This document shows positions 24,657-35,100 of a stretch of DNA of 64,000 nt, piece after piece. Below the pieces are notes generated by a model. It had not been told where the DNA came from. It did no database searches and saw nothing but the letters and a program-made list of their open reading frames with translations. The DNA lies in contig NZ_JAFQ01000004.1 in the NCBI RefSeq assembly GCF_000526215.1, forward strand, positions 6,324,001 through 6,388,000, written 5' to 3'. The position numbers were made by a program, and so were the translations under genes. Position 1 is the stretch's first letter. Every line of letters begins with the position of its first letter. This stretch comes from Nocardia sp. BMG51109. Lineage in GTDB: Bacteria; Actinomycetota; Actinomycetes; Mycobacteriales; Mycobacteriaceae.

Positions 24657-26380
24657 GATCGGTTCTCCTCCGCGGGGCGAAGCACGGTGGCGGCCAGCCG
24701 CCCGAAATGGGGACCGTCCTGCTCGGCCAGTTGATCGCGCAGGTATGCGACCCGATGGAAGGCGCTGGTGCAGTACACGTCGGCCAGATCGTCGGCGCTC
24801 GGATGCCCGTCGGCGACCAGCGTGGCGGCCTTGGCGAGCACCAAGGCCACGGTGAGCAACTCGTTGGCCAGCTCGCTCACCAGAATCAGTGGGCGCTCGT
24901 GTGCCGCGAGGGTGGCCGGGTCCGGATGCCGCCGCGCCACCGACAGGCAGATCCGCGACAGCTCCCGGACCGCCCGGGCGGCGGCGCGCAGGTGTTGTTC
25001 GTTGCGGTCGGACAGGTCGGTGCCGGTGAGGCCGTCGAACTCCACTCGATTCGCCTCGATCTCGGCGAGATTGTCCGGATCGGGATGGTAGTAGGTGAAG
25101 ATCGCCTTCTCGGCCGTCCAGTAGTCGAGCTGGAATTCGACGCCGCCGGAGATGCGGAAGTTGCGTACGTCGCGCAGTGCGCGCTCCAGCGGGAACCGGC
25201 GGGCGGAGCCCCGCTCGGCCTTGCTCGATGCTGTCTCGTAGCCCTCGCCGGCGAGGATCGACATGGTCCGATCCACGACCCGCCCGGCGATGACCGAGCC
25301 GATGTTCTTGGCGGCGTTCTGCTCGAACACCGGATTGCCGCCGTCGGCGAAGGTGGGGGAGAGCAGGCTCCACTCGGCGACCGCCTCGATAGCGAAGACG
25401 TCGGCCGCCGACTCCGCGATCCGCCGCTGGATCTCCTCGTACTCCGACAGCGGGCGGCTATCGATCTTGCGTTCGGAGACGAATCGGCACGACCAGTCGA
25501 CGCACTGGCGGGCGATCGCCAGTGACGGCGCCACGATCATGAACAGCCGACCGGCGACGATCATGGTGGACGCTTCGAGAGTGAGGCGGATATCGTCGCG
25601 CGGCGGTGTCCGGACCATCCGCGTTACCGGAACCGCGACGTCGTCGAACCGCACACCGCCGTTGGGAAAGCCCTTGACTCCCATGAACTCGTGTCGCGCG
25701 GTGTGGGTCACGCCGGCGCTGTCGGTGTCCACGACGAAGAGCCGCCGATGCTCGCCGTCGTCTTCGCGCACGGTGGCGGACACAATCAGCAGCTCGGCGA
25801 TAGGGGCGTTGCCGACATGGATCTTCTCGCCATTGATCCGGTATTCGTCACCCACCTGCGTCGCGGTCGTGAACCGTGCCAGGTTGGCCGCGCCTTCCGG
25901 TTCGGTGTCGGCTATGCCGGATATCGTTCCTTGTCGCAGCCGCGCGGCGATGAGGTCACGTAGGTCGCCTTCGGGTAGGTACGGCAGCATCGGGCCGACT
26001 CCCACCGAATTCTCGATGCCCAGCGTGAGCGCCGCCGGTATCGACACCTGCGCGGCCTGTTCGATCAGCCGGAACATCGTGAACTGAGAGACCGCCAGGC
26101 CGCCGAGTTCGGTCGGCACCCGGGCCTTGAGGAAGCCGTGCTCCTGTAGCGCATCGAGCAGGCCGTCGGGCAGCCGGCCGGTCCGGTCGACCGCATCGGA
26201 GTCGACCCGCCCGGTGAGCAGTTCCCTCAGCGAGCGGGCAAGGTCGTCGCCGATCTTGCGGTCCGCCTCGTCCTGGCGTGGGAACGGGCGGAGCAGGTCC
26301 CAGCGGAAGCGACCGAGGTACAGCTGCTCCAGAAAGCTGACCGTCTCCGGGATGCTCATCGGGTTGCGCGGCTGGCTCAT
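24653..26380 (-). CDS. Acyl-CoA dehydrogenase homologue, probable epoxyketone-forming decarboxylase-dehydrogenase-monooxygenase
   Basis: 575 residues, longer than the usual 380-400. The ATG overlaps the PKS stop (ATGA). The acyl-CoA dehydrogenase fold is clear: LQEHGFLKARVPTELGG, SGIADTEPEGAANL (flavin contact), FVVDTDSAGVTHTARHEFMGVKG, read in pieces, and GRVVDRTMSILAGEGYE. Where classical enzymes have the catalytic Glu in a YEGT motif, this protein reads RISGGVEFQ at about residues 410-418, so the base is missing. EpnF and TmcF, close in domain type and gene context, decarboxylate, desaturate and epoxidise the gem-dimethyl beta-keto acid released by the PKS, and the same reaction is inferred here. 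The C-terminal 150 residues are helical and of unknown role. Confidence 0.85.
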   Translation of the reverse strand: MSQPRNPMSIPETVSFLEQLYLGRFRWDLLRPFPRQDEADRKIGDDLARSLRELLTGRVDSDAVDRTGRLPDGLLDALQEHGFLKARVPTELGGLAVSQFTMFRLIEQAAQVSIPAALTLGIENSVGVGPMLPYLPEGDLRDLIAARLRQGTISGIADTEPEGAANLARFTTATQVGDEYRINGEKIHVGNAPIAELLIVSATVREDDGEHRRLFVVDTDSAGVTHTARHEFMGVKGFPNGGVRFDDVAVPVTRMVRTPPRDDIRLTLEASTMIVAGRLFMIVAPSLAIARQCVDWSCRFVSERKIDSRPLSEYEEIQRRIAESAADVFAIEAVAEWSLLSPTFADGGNPVFEQNAAKNIGSVIAGRVVDRTMSILAGEGYETASSKAERGSARRFPLERALRDVRNFRISGGVEFQLDYWTAEKAIFTYYHPDPDNLAEIEANRVEFDGLTGTDLSDRNEQHLRAAARAVRELSRICLSVARRHPDPATLAAHERPLILVSELANELLTVALVLAKAATLVADGHPSADDLADVYCTSAFHRVAYLRDQLAEQDGPHFGRLAATVLRPAEENRS

Positions 26381-29300
26381 GCATGTGCTCCTGTCGATAT
26401 CGGGTGCCGGCGTGCCAATGCTGTGCGCAGTTCCTCGGCGACCTGCCTGACGTGCGGTTCCTCCAGCACAGTCCAGTGCCGGCCGCCGACCGGGCGGACT
26501 ATCACGTCCCCGGCATACAGCGACGCCAGCTCCCGGCGCAGCCAGCGCGCCCGCACCGGATCGAGCCGGGTCTTGAGCACGAGCACCGCGCAGTCGACCG
26601 GTCGCGGCCGGTACCGCCACATCGCGCGGATGTTGTCGCTGAAGACCCGGCGCACGTCGGGTGCGTCGCGAACCAGCGCTCCCGCCGCCCCGACCCGCAG
26701 GGCGGCGGTCGCCTGATACCACAGCCCGATGCCGTGGAAACCCCGCAGGCTGCGGATCGGCTGCCCGTGGGTGTCGGGCACATACCCGTCGATGCACACC
26801 AGCATCTCCACCCGCTCGCCGAGTTCCCGCAGACGGCGGGCGATCTCGTGCGCGACGACGGCCCCGAAGGACCAGCCGCCGAGCAGGTAGGGCCCGTGCG
26901 GCCGAACGCGGCGAATGGCCTCGAGGTGGTGGGCAGCGATGTCCTCCACGGTGGTCTCGCCGCGAGCCGTGAGTTCTGGTTCGATGCCGTATACCGGGCG
27001 GTCGTCGAGCAGCCCGGCCAGGGCCCGGTAACTGAGCGTGGTCCCGGCTGCCGGGGCGGCGAGAAACAGCGGGGTTCGGGGGCCGCCGTCGCGGAGTACT
27101 ACCAGATGCGGGTCGCTGCCGGTGGTTTCGGCCGAATCTCCGGCGGACTGCCGGGCCAGGTCGAGCAACCGGCCGAACGTGGGCGCCCGGGTGAAGGTGG
27201 CCGTGGGCACGTTGATTCCGGTGCGGGCGCGGATCCGGCCCATGAAGTGCACGGCCATCAGCGATTCCCCACCGAGGGCGAAGAAATCGTCGTCGTCGGT
27301 GACCGCGGGCACACCGAGCACGTCGCACCACAGCGCGGTGAGCCGATCACGCAGCGGGTCGTGCGGTGCGGCGGGCGCGGTCGTGGTGACCGGATTCGGC
27401 TCCGGTGCGGCGGGCGCCTGCGCCCGGGCCGGTGGTGGTGCGAGCCGGACTGTGCCCGGCAGCCGGTCGTCGGACAGCAGCGCGGGCAGCGCCGCACTCT
27501 CGTCCGTGGCCAGTCGTGCCACGCGGACGTGGTGCCACCCGGGGTCGAGCTCGTCGACCGGATCGAGTTCGCGCCGCCACCTCTCGGCGCGCCAGCCGCC
27601 GGCCGGATCGTCCTGAGTCACTACGTATCCGCGGCCGGACACGGCGGGCGACCGGAGCAGTTGCGTCCACGTTCGGGCCGCGTCGGGGCCGAGTGGTAGG
27701 TAGAGCACGTTGTCGAAGTCGCGTCCCCGGAGCTGTTCGACCGCCCGCTCGACGGGCGGGAGGTGGTCGGTCGCGGGGATCGACCCGATCAATACCGCAT
27801 GGTCGGCGTCCTCGCCGGACGCGTGCACCGAGACGCCGGTGAACCCGGTCTCGGTCAGTGCGGCTGTCCAGGCAGGACGGGCCAGCATGATCGCGTCCGT
27901 CCGATCCGGGCCGAAGTCCCACCATCCCGGGGTGAGCCCCCACAGCACATGAGCCCACCGCGACACCGCGGTCATCTCGATGAAGCACAGCGAACCCCCG
28001 GGGCGTAACAGCCCGGCGAGGTGGCCCAGAACTGTGCGGACATCCGGCGCGACATGAACGGCGTTGTAGGCCAGGACGATATCGAAGGTGCCTCCGGGCA
28101 ACCCCTGCTCCGTCGGGTCCCGAGTCAGGTCGTATCGGGCGAACCGCATCCGATCGGCGAGGCCGAGCTCGTCGGCGCGCTGGGCCGCACGCCGCAGCAG
28201 CAGCGGGCTGATATCGGTGAAGTAGTACTCCAGGGCGGTGTCGGTGTCCCAGCCGTCCAGCAGTGGCCAGGTCAATTCGGCGTTGCCCGCGCCTATTTCG
28301 AGGATACGCAGCGTCCCCGTGGCGCCGTGTGCCGCCGCGTGGATGGCCCGGCGCACCGTGTCCATGCACACCACGACGTCGCCGGACGGATTGATCCGGT
28401 TGTCGGTCAGGCTGTCCCGAAACAAGGTCGGGTCGCCCTCCGGGTAGAGCACCGAGACGCGCTCCATCGTTCCGGAGAAGACCGCTGGGTAGGAGGCCGC
28501 GCAGTGGTCGAGAAGGCGCCGTAGCCCGGACAGTTCATCGAGATCGTTTCCCGCGCGCAGGGCGCGATCGACCTGCTCGGCCATGTCCGCGCACATCCGC
28601 ACACCATTCGATCCCCAAGCCAGCCAACCCTGCTCGGTGAGGACTCGGAGCATGAAGTCGATGAACTTCGGCAGCATGTCCTGCGGATCCAGCCGAGAGC
28701 GCAGGACAGCTGCGTCGATCACGCTGCCCGGTTCGACCTTGCCGAACCGCAACACGAAGCGGCCGACCAGGCCCGCGGAGAACAGGTCGAGGTGGTTGCG
28801 CAGGTCGGCACGCGCAGACAGCCGGTCGGCCGCGATCTCGGCGCGTGCGGCCCCCGCCATGGCCGTGGGCAGGTGCTCGGCCAGCGGCAGCATCGATGCC
28901 GGTGCGTCGGTGTCGGCGTACGCCGACACCGGGACACCGGCCGCGGCAACGGTTTCGGCGATCCGCACCCCGTCGGCGCGGCCGGCGCTGACGATCGCGA
29001 CCCGACCGGTGCCGGGCCGTGCGGCGCGCTCGGTCGCCACAGGCAGTGCCGTCCACTGCCACCACCGCCCGTCCCGCCGGGCCAGCAGCGCGGTCCGGCC
29101 CGCGGGCGCGGGGACGCGATCGGGCGGGGCCTCGGTGCCGAGATCGAGAACGGTGACATCGCCGGGTTTGTCTCGGCGGCACCGTATCCAGGACTCGATC
29201 GATGTCGCGACCGCGGCGGCGGTATCGGCGGGGGATATGGCCGTCAGACCGCGTCCGGCCACCATGAGCCGAATCCCGAGGGCGGCGAGCGCGTCGGCCG

Positions 29301-32142
29301 AGGCGTCGAGCTGGTCCACCGTTGCGTCGGTGGCGTCGGTCGGCAGCATGACCAGAACCGCGGTGGTCGTCTCATCGAGATATTCGCCGATCGCCGAAAT
29401 CGCCGGGACACAGCGAATTGCGGCGTTCGGGGCGGCCAATGCCGTGACGAGGCCGTCCGATTCGCCGGTGACGACGATCCCGGAGTGCCGCTCGACGGCA
29501 CCGGTCCGGACCTGGGCCCAGGCGTCGGTGGTCACGCCGGTGGCGGCCACCGACCGGTCCGGGCCGGGCACGGTCGTTCGACGCGGCGGGACCAGGGGCG
29601 CGAAGGGCACCGGCGGCAGGGCGCACCGCTGTGGCCGATCGTCGCCGGTGGTCTGCTCCAGCGGGATGTCCAGCCCGCGTTCCCACAGAACGCCCAGCGC
29701 GTGCAGCAGGGTCTGCTCGGTCGCGTCGGCCGGCTTGCCGAGCAGCGGCATTGCCAGCCTGTCGGCGCTCCAGTCCGGATGCCGACGCAGCGTCCCGATC
29801 ATGGAGCTGCCCGGCCCCAGTTCGACGAACGTGTCGCACCGGTCGGCCAGCAGAACACCGACGCCGTCGTCCAGCCGCATCGGGCGCAGCAGGTGCTCAG
29901 CCCAGTAGCCGGGGTCACGGAGCCGGTCGGGTCGGGCCCACGTACCGGTCAGGCCGGACACCAGGGGCAGCGTGGGCGTCTCGGTGGGAACGGCGGCGAC
30001 GGCGGTACGGACCTGGTCGGCGGCCGTCGCCATCAGCGGCGAGTGAAATGCTTGCTCGGTATCCACCGTCCGCACCTGCAGGTCGTCCAGCGCGCCGGAG
30101 GTCAGCACGGCATCGATGGCGTCGCGGGCGCCGGACAGCACGGTTGTCCCAGGTCCGCGGACGGCCACCACCACGTCCGCCCGCGATCCGAGCCGCGCCT
30201 CGAGATCCGCGGCGGGCGCGGCAACCGCCAGCATCCGGCCGGCCGGGGTGGCCCGCATAGCGGCGGCTCGGCGGTGAATCACGGTGATCGCGTCCGGCAG
30301 CGACCACAGCCCGGCCAGGGTTGCGGCGATATATTCACCGATGCTGTTGCCCAGCATGGCCGCCGGTGTGACAGCCCACTCGCGAAACTGACAGCCCAGG
30401 CCATACCCGAGAGCGAACAACCCGAGCTGCTGGTTCACGGTGTCGCGGAACCAGCCGGGATCGGCGCCCTCGGTCACCAGCGGTGACAGATCGACAGCGT
30501 GATCGCGCCGGGCCGTGGCGGCGGTCTCGTCGAAGTAGTGGCGGAAACTCGGCAGTCTGCGGTAGGCGGCCACGGCAGCCCCGGCCGCAAGCGTGCTCTG
30601 GCCCGGGAAGAGGAATGCCACCCGCGGTGTTTCGACGATCTGCGTGGGCACGCGGTCGGCGCGCAACCGGTCGGTGAGACGCGCACGGTCGTGGGCGACG
30701 ACGGCGATCCGGTGAGTGAGTCGGCGGCGTCCCGCGAGCGTCGCCGACACGTCGTCCAGCCGCGGGCAAGGCGCGGATTCCAGCCTGTCGGCGACCGCGT
30801 CGCGCAAACCGGCCAGCGCCTCGGATGTCTTGGTGGACAGCACGAACAGTCGCGGTCGCGACTGTTCGGCGGCGCGATCCCGGTCCGGCGGAGCCGCCAA
30901 GACGGCGTGCACGTTGGTACCGCCGATGCCGAACGAGCTGATCCCGGCCAGGCGCGCGGCCCGCTCGGGCCACGGCTGGTGCTCGGCAGCGATCCGGAAT
31001 GGTGTGTCGTCCAGGGCCAGAAGCGGATTCGGCTGTCGGAAGTGCACGGTCGGGGCGATCTCACCGTGCTCCAGCTGTAGTGCGGCCTTGATCAGCCCGG
31101 CGATGCCGGCCGCCGCGCCTGCGTGCCCGATATTGCTCTTCACCGATCCGAGCAGGCAGTAGCGCCGGGCCGGAGTGGACTCGCGGAACGCCTCGGTCAG
31201 CGCCTGCACCTCCACGGGATCCCCGATCCTGGTGGCGGTGCCGTGCGCCTCCACGTATCCCAGGTCGGCGGGGTCGATCTCGGCCTGTGCCAGGGCCAGC
31301 CGAATCACATCGCGTTGGCCGGTCACCGACGGCGCCGTGTAACCGATCTTGTCCGAGCCGTCGTTGTTGATCGCCGAGCCGCGCACCACGGCCACGATCC
31401 GGTCGCCGTCGGTCAGCGCGTCGGACAGCCGCTTGAGCACGACGATGCCGGCGCCTTCGCTGGCGACGGTGCCGTCGGCCTCGGCGTCGAACGGTCGACA
31501 TCGCCCGTCCCGGGACAGGATGCCGCCCTCCTGATGGAAGTAGCCGCGCTGCTGCGGGAGCGAGACCGCGACACCACCTGCCAGTGCGACGTCGCATTCG
31601 TAGCCGAGCAGGCTCTGACAGGCACTGTGCACTGCGGTGAGTGCCGTCGAACATGCGGACTGGACCGTCACCGCAGGCCCCCGCAGCCCGAGCTTGTAGG
31701 CGATCCGAGTGGCCAGGTAGTCCTTGTCGCGGCCGAGTACCTGCGCCATCACGTCCGTGTCGCCGTCGAGGTCGAGCAGTACTGGGTCGCTGCCGGCGAA
31801 GACGCCGATCCAGCCGGGAAACCGGCGGGGATCGACGCCCGCGTCGTCGACCGCCTCCGACGCGCATTCCAGCAGTACCCGCTGCTGCGGATCGATGAGT
31901 GCGGCCTCGGCCGGGCTGTAGCCGAAGAACTGCCAGTCGAACTGGTCGCCGCCGGGCAGGACACCCCGGGCGGGCACGTAATCCGGGTGTCGGGCGGCCG
32001 CCGGGTCGGCGAGTTCGTCGGGCCGGAACCGGTGTACGGTGTCCGCTCCGGCGCGCAGGTTGGCCCAGAATCGGCCGACGTTCGGTGCACCCGGGAATCG
32101 TGCAGCCATCCCTACGATTGCGATGGAGCCTTCGGTCGACAT
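26377..32142 (-). CDS. Type I polyketide synthase, KS-AT-cMT-ACP-TE
   Basis: 1921 residues, starting 3 bp after the NRPS stop. KS (1-430): active Cys in QSACSTA at about 162, His in EAHGTATRIGDP and KSNIGHAG. AT (about 500-800): nucleophile in GNSIGEY near 600, with Asn replacing the usual His before Ser, and AFHSPLM pointing to malonyl-CoA. cMT (about 1080-1450): SAM loop EIGAGNAEL near 1280. ACP (about 1580-1660): phosphopantetheine Ser in LGGESL. TE (about 1680-1915): GGWSFGAV. No KR, DH or ER. One malonate would be added to the peptide, C-methylated (probably twice) and released as a beta-keto acid. This matches EpnH/EpxE of epoxyketone pathways. Confidence 0.93.
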   Translation of the reverse strand: MSTEGSIAIVGMAARFPGAPNVGRFWANLRAGADTVHRFRPDELADPAAARHPDYVPARGVLPGGDQFDWQFFGYSPAEAALIDPQQRVLLECASEAVDDAGVDPRRFPGWIGVFAGSDPVLLDLDGDTDVMAQVLGRDKDYLATRIAYKLGLRGPAVTVQSACSTALTAVHSACQSLLGYECDVALAGGVAVSLPQQRGYFHQEGGILSRDGRCRPFDAEADGTVASEGAGIVVLKRLSDALTDGDRIVAVVRGSAINNDGSDKIGYTAPSVTGQRDVIRLALAQAEIDPADLGYVEAHGTATRIGDPVEVQALTEAFRESTPARRYCLLGSVKSNIGHAGAAAGIAGLIKAALQLEHGEIAPTVHFRQPNPLLALDDTPFRIAAEHQPWPERAARLAGISSFGIGGTNVHAVLAAPPDRDRAAEQSRPRLFVLSTKTSEALAGLRDAVADRLESAPCPRLDDVSATLAGRRRLTHRIAVVAHDRARLTDRLRADRVPTQIVETPRVAFLFPGQSTLAAGAAVAAYRRLPSFRHYFDETAATARRDHAVDLSPLVTEGADPGWFRDTVNQQLGLFALGYGLGCQFREWAVTPAAMLGNSIGEYIAATLAGLWSLPDAITVIHRRAAAMRATPAGRMLAVAAPAADLEARLGSRADVVVAVRGPGTTVLSGARDAIDAVLTSGALDDLQVRTVDTEQAFHSPLMATAADQVRTAVAAVPTETPTLPLVSGLTGTWARPDRLRDPGYWAEHLLRPMRLDDGVGVLLADRCDTFVELGPGSSMIGTLRRHPDWSADRLAMPLLGKPADATEQTLLHALGVLWERGLDIPLEQTTGDDRPQRCALPPVPFAPLVPPRRTTVPGPDRSVAATGVTTDAWAQVRTGAVERHSGIVVTGESDGLVTALAAPNAAIRCVPAISAIGEYLDETTTAVLVMLPTDATDATVDQLDASADALAALGIRLMVAGRGLTAISPADTAAAVATSIESWIRCRRDKPGDVTVLDLGTEAPPDRVPAPAGRTALLARRDGRWWQWTALPVATERAARPGTGRVAIVSAGRADGVRIAETVAAAGVPVSAYADTDAPASMLPLAEHLPTAMAGAARAEIAADRLSARADLRNHLDLFSAGLVGRFVLRFGKVEPGSVIDAAVLRSRLDPQDMLPKFIDFMLRVLTEQGWLAWGSNGVRMCADMAEQVDRALRAGNDLDELSGLRRLLDHCAASYPAVFSGTMERVSVLYPEGDPTLFRDSLTDNRINPSGDVVVCMDTVRRAIHAAAHGATGTLRILEIGAGNAELTWPLLDGWDTDTALEYYFTDISPLLLRRAAQRADELGLADRMRFARYDLTRDPTEQGLPGGTFDIVLAYNAVHVAPDVRTVLGHLAGLLRPGGSLCFIEMTAVSRWAHVLWGLTPGWWDFGPDRTDAIMLARPAWTAALTETGFTGVSVHASGEDADHAVLIGSIPATDHLPPVERAVEQLRGRDFDNVLYLPLGPDAARTWTQLLRSPAVSGRGYVVTQDDPAGGWRAERWRRELDPVDELDPGWHHVRVARLATDESAALPALLSDDRLPGTVRLAPPPARAQAPAAPEPNPVTTTAPAAPHDPLRDRLTALWCDVLGVPAVTDDDDFFALGGESLMAVHFMGRIRARTGINVPTATFTRAPTFGRLLDLARQSAGDSAETTGSDPHLVVLRDGGPRTPLFLAAPAAGTTLSYRALAGLLDDRPVYGIEPELTARGETTVEDIAAHHLEAIRRVRPHGPYLLGGWSFGAVVAHEIARRLRELGERVEMLVCIDGYVPDTHGQPIRSLRGFHGIGLWYQATAALRVGAAGALVRDAPDVRRVFSDNIRAMWRYRPRPVDCAVLVLKTRLDPVRARWLRRELASLYAGDVIVRPVGGRHWTVLEEPHVRQVAEELRTALARRHPISTGAHA

Positions 32143-32145
32143 GAA

Positions 32146-35100
32146 TCACCTCGTTCTCGGCCGAGGGCGCGCCGCCCTGGCGCGCCTGGCATGCTGGGCC
32201 CGTTCGGCTACGTCGGCGATATCGATGCCGGGCCGATCCGGGTCGTCGGCCAGCCACTGGGCCAGCAGACGGACGGTGGGGAATTCGAACAGCCGCCGGA
32301 TGGGCAGGTCCGTGGCCAACTCGGCACACAATCGGGTGTGCAGCGTCGACAGTAGGAGCGAGTGGCCTCCGAGATCGAAGAAGTTGTCGTGCACGCCGAC
32401 CGTGTCGACGCCGAGCACCGACGACCACACCCGGGCGATGCGTGTCTCCAGATCGCTGTCGGGGGCGGCGTACGGCAGCGACCCGACCAGATCCGCGCGA
32501 TGCGGTCGGGGCAACGCGGCGACATCGATCTTGCCGTTGACCGACAGCGGGATTCGATCCAGCCACACGACGGCGTCCGGGACGAGATAGGACGGCAACC
32601 GGATCTTCAGCCGGGCCAGGACGGCCGCGGTATCGCGGTCGGCCTCGGGCACCACGTAGGCGACCAGGGCGGGCACCTCGGCCGGTCGGCCGATAACAAC
32701 CGCCGTCGCGACCAGCGGGTCGTCCCGTAGCGCGCTCTCGACCTCGCCGGGTTCGACCCGGAATCCGCGGATCTTGATCTGACGGTCGCGGCGGCCGAGA
32801 TACTCCAGGGTGCCGTCGGGCAGCCAGCGGCCGAGATCGCCGGTGCGATATACGGGACCGCTGTCGTCGTCGGGGCCGTGGTCCAGGAATCGCTCCGAGG
32901 TCAACTCGGGACGACGCCAATATCCTTGCGCCACACCGGATCCGGAGATGTATATCTCACCGGCGACGCCGACCGGGCAGCGCTGTCCTGCCTCGTCGAG
33001 CACGTGGATCCGGGTTCCGGAGGTCGGCCGTCCGACGCAGTCGAGTGGCGCCGAGCCGGCGGGATCGATCAGGTGGAAGGTGGCGAAGATGGTCGTCTCG
33101 GTCGGCCCGTATCCGTTGGCGAGCCGGCCGGCCAGCGCCGCCGGCGGCCATCCGGCCAGCGCCGCGCCGCCGAAGATGAGCCACCGCACCGAATCCGGCA
33201 CCCCCTCCTGCGTCCAGAGCGCCTCGGCCAGCGGTGTCGCCGCACTCAGCACGGTGATCGCGTTGTCGTCGAGCCAGCGCGACAGCTCGGGAACGAGGAT
33301 CGGCCGTTCGTACGGCAACAGCCGGGCGCCCGCGCACAACGCCGACCAGATTTCCGCCTGCGCCACATCGAACGATACGTTCACCACCTGGCTGACTCGA
33401 TCGTTGCGGCTCATCCCGAAGGTGTCGATGTGGCCGCGCACGAGCTGGGCCAGATTGGCGTGGCCGACCGCGACCCCTTTGGGGGTGCCGGTGGTTCCCG
33501 ACGTGTAGAGCACGTACGCAACGGTGTCGGGACTCACCCGCGCCGGCGGTGCCACAGCGCCGCGCATTGTTGTCGCATGGTCGATCTCGGACAGGGCGAC
33601 GACACGAACACCGTCCGGTGGCGTCCGGGGGTGTTCGGTCACGAGCACGTGCGCGCCGACATCGCGGAGAATCTGCTCCGCCCGCGAGCCGGGATGATCG
33701 GGATCGAGGGGGCAGAATCCGCAGCCGGCGTACCAGGCGGCGAGCATGCCGACCACGAAGTGCTCGCCCCGGCCCACCGCGAGTGCGACGATCGGTGTGC
33801 CATCGCCATGGTCGTCGTCCGGTCGCAGTCGGGTGGCCAGGATGCGGGCCTTCCGGTCGAGCGTGCGGTAATCCAGCTCGCCCCGCGACGAGTGGATCGC
33901 GATGGCGTCCGGACGCTCGGCGATCCGCGCGGCCAGCAGGTCCGGCACGGTGGCCGGCGGCAGCGCGGGCGCACCGGATTCGAAGCCGCGCACGAGATCT
34001 CGCTCGCCCTCGTCGAGCAGGTCGAGGGTGGCGATCCGCGCGTCCCGGTCGCCGGTCACGGCGTCGAGCAGTCGAGCCAGCAGCCCTGCCAGCCGCGTCG
34101 CGCCGTCGAGGTCGAAGCGATCGCCTCGATAGGTGAGCGCGATGCTCGGCTCGCGTCCGGTGGCCGAGATCGCAACGCCCAGCGCGAACTTGCCGATGCC
34201 CGCGAACTCGATACCGGGATCGGTCACCGGGCGCAGGCCGAGCCCGCCGATGCGTGGGAGCGCGGCCGGTGCGGTGTTCATGACGAGGCTGACGTCGACG
34301 TACGGCGTGGATCCAGGCCGCCGCGGCGGGTTGAGCACCCGGACCACCTCTTCGAAGGGGACGGCCTGGTCGTCCAGTGCGTCGAGGATGCCGCCGCGGA
34401 CCGCGTCCAGCAGGTCACCGACCGTGGTGTCGGCGGTGCATGTTGATCGCACCACGACCGTGTTCATGCACGGGCCGATGACGTCGGTGAACTCACCGTC
34501 GCGGTTGAGGACGGGGAAACCGAGGGTGACATCGTCGCGTGCGGTCCAGCGGTGCAGCACGCCCGCCAACGCCGCCGCCACCACCATGAACCAGGACATG
34601 CCCCGCTCGGCCTGTATCCGCGTGATCCGCTCCGGCAGATGCCGCGGCAGCGGAACCGGTACCACCCCGTGCGGGCCGGGCGTGGCCGGGACGGGGAACG
34701 GCAGGTAGCTGGGTGCGTTCCGGAGCCGCTGCACAGACCTGGCCAGTGCCGCCCGGTCCACTCGGCCGCGCGCGGCGACGAAGTCGCGGTACTGCGCCCC
34801 GGTGGCACGATTATCGATCCGTGCCCCGGTGGCGGGGAGGATCTCGCGCAGCGGCGCGTCTTCGTCGGCGGGAATCCGATCCAGCAGGCGTACGACGTCC
34901 TCGGCCAGACGCTCGGCGTCCGTGCGGGAGAACCGGTCGCCGCGATAGGACAGCGTGGCACGTAACCGCCCGTTGTTCTCGAGCACCGTGAGGGTCAGGC
35001 CGAACTTGATCTCGGTCTCCCACAACGATTCCAGGATCAGTGGACGCAGTTCGGCATCACCCAGGGAGGCGGGCCGGGCGGGTAGCACATTGAGCGTCAG

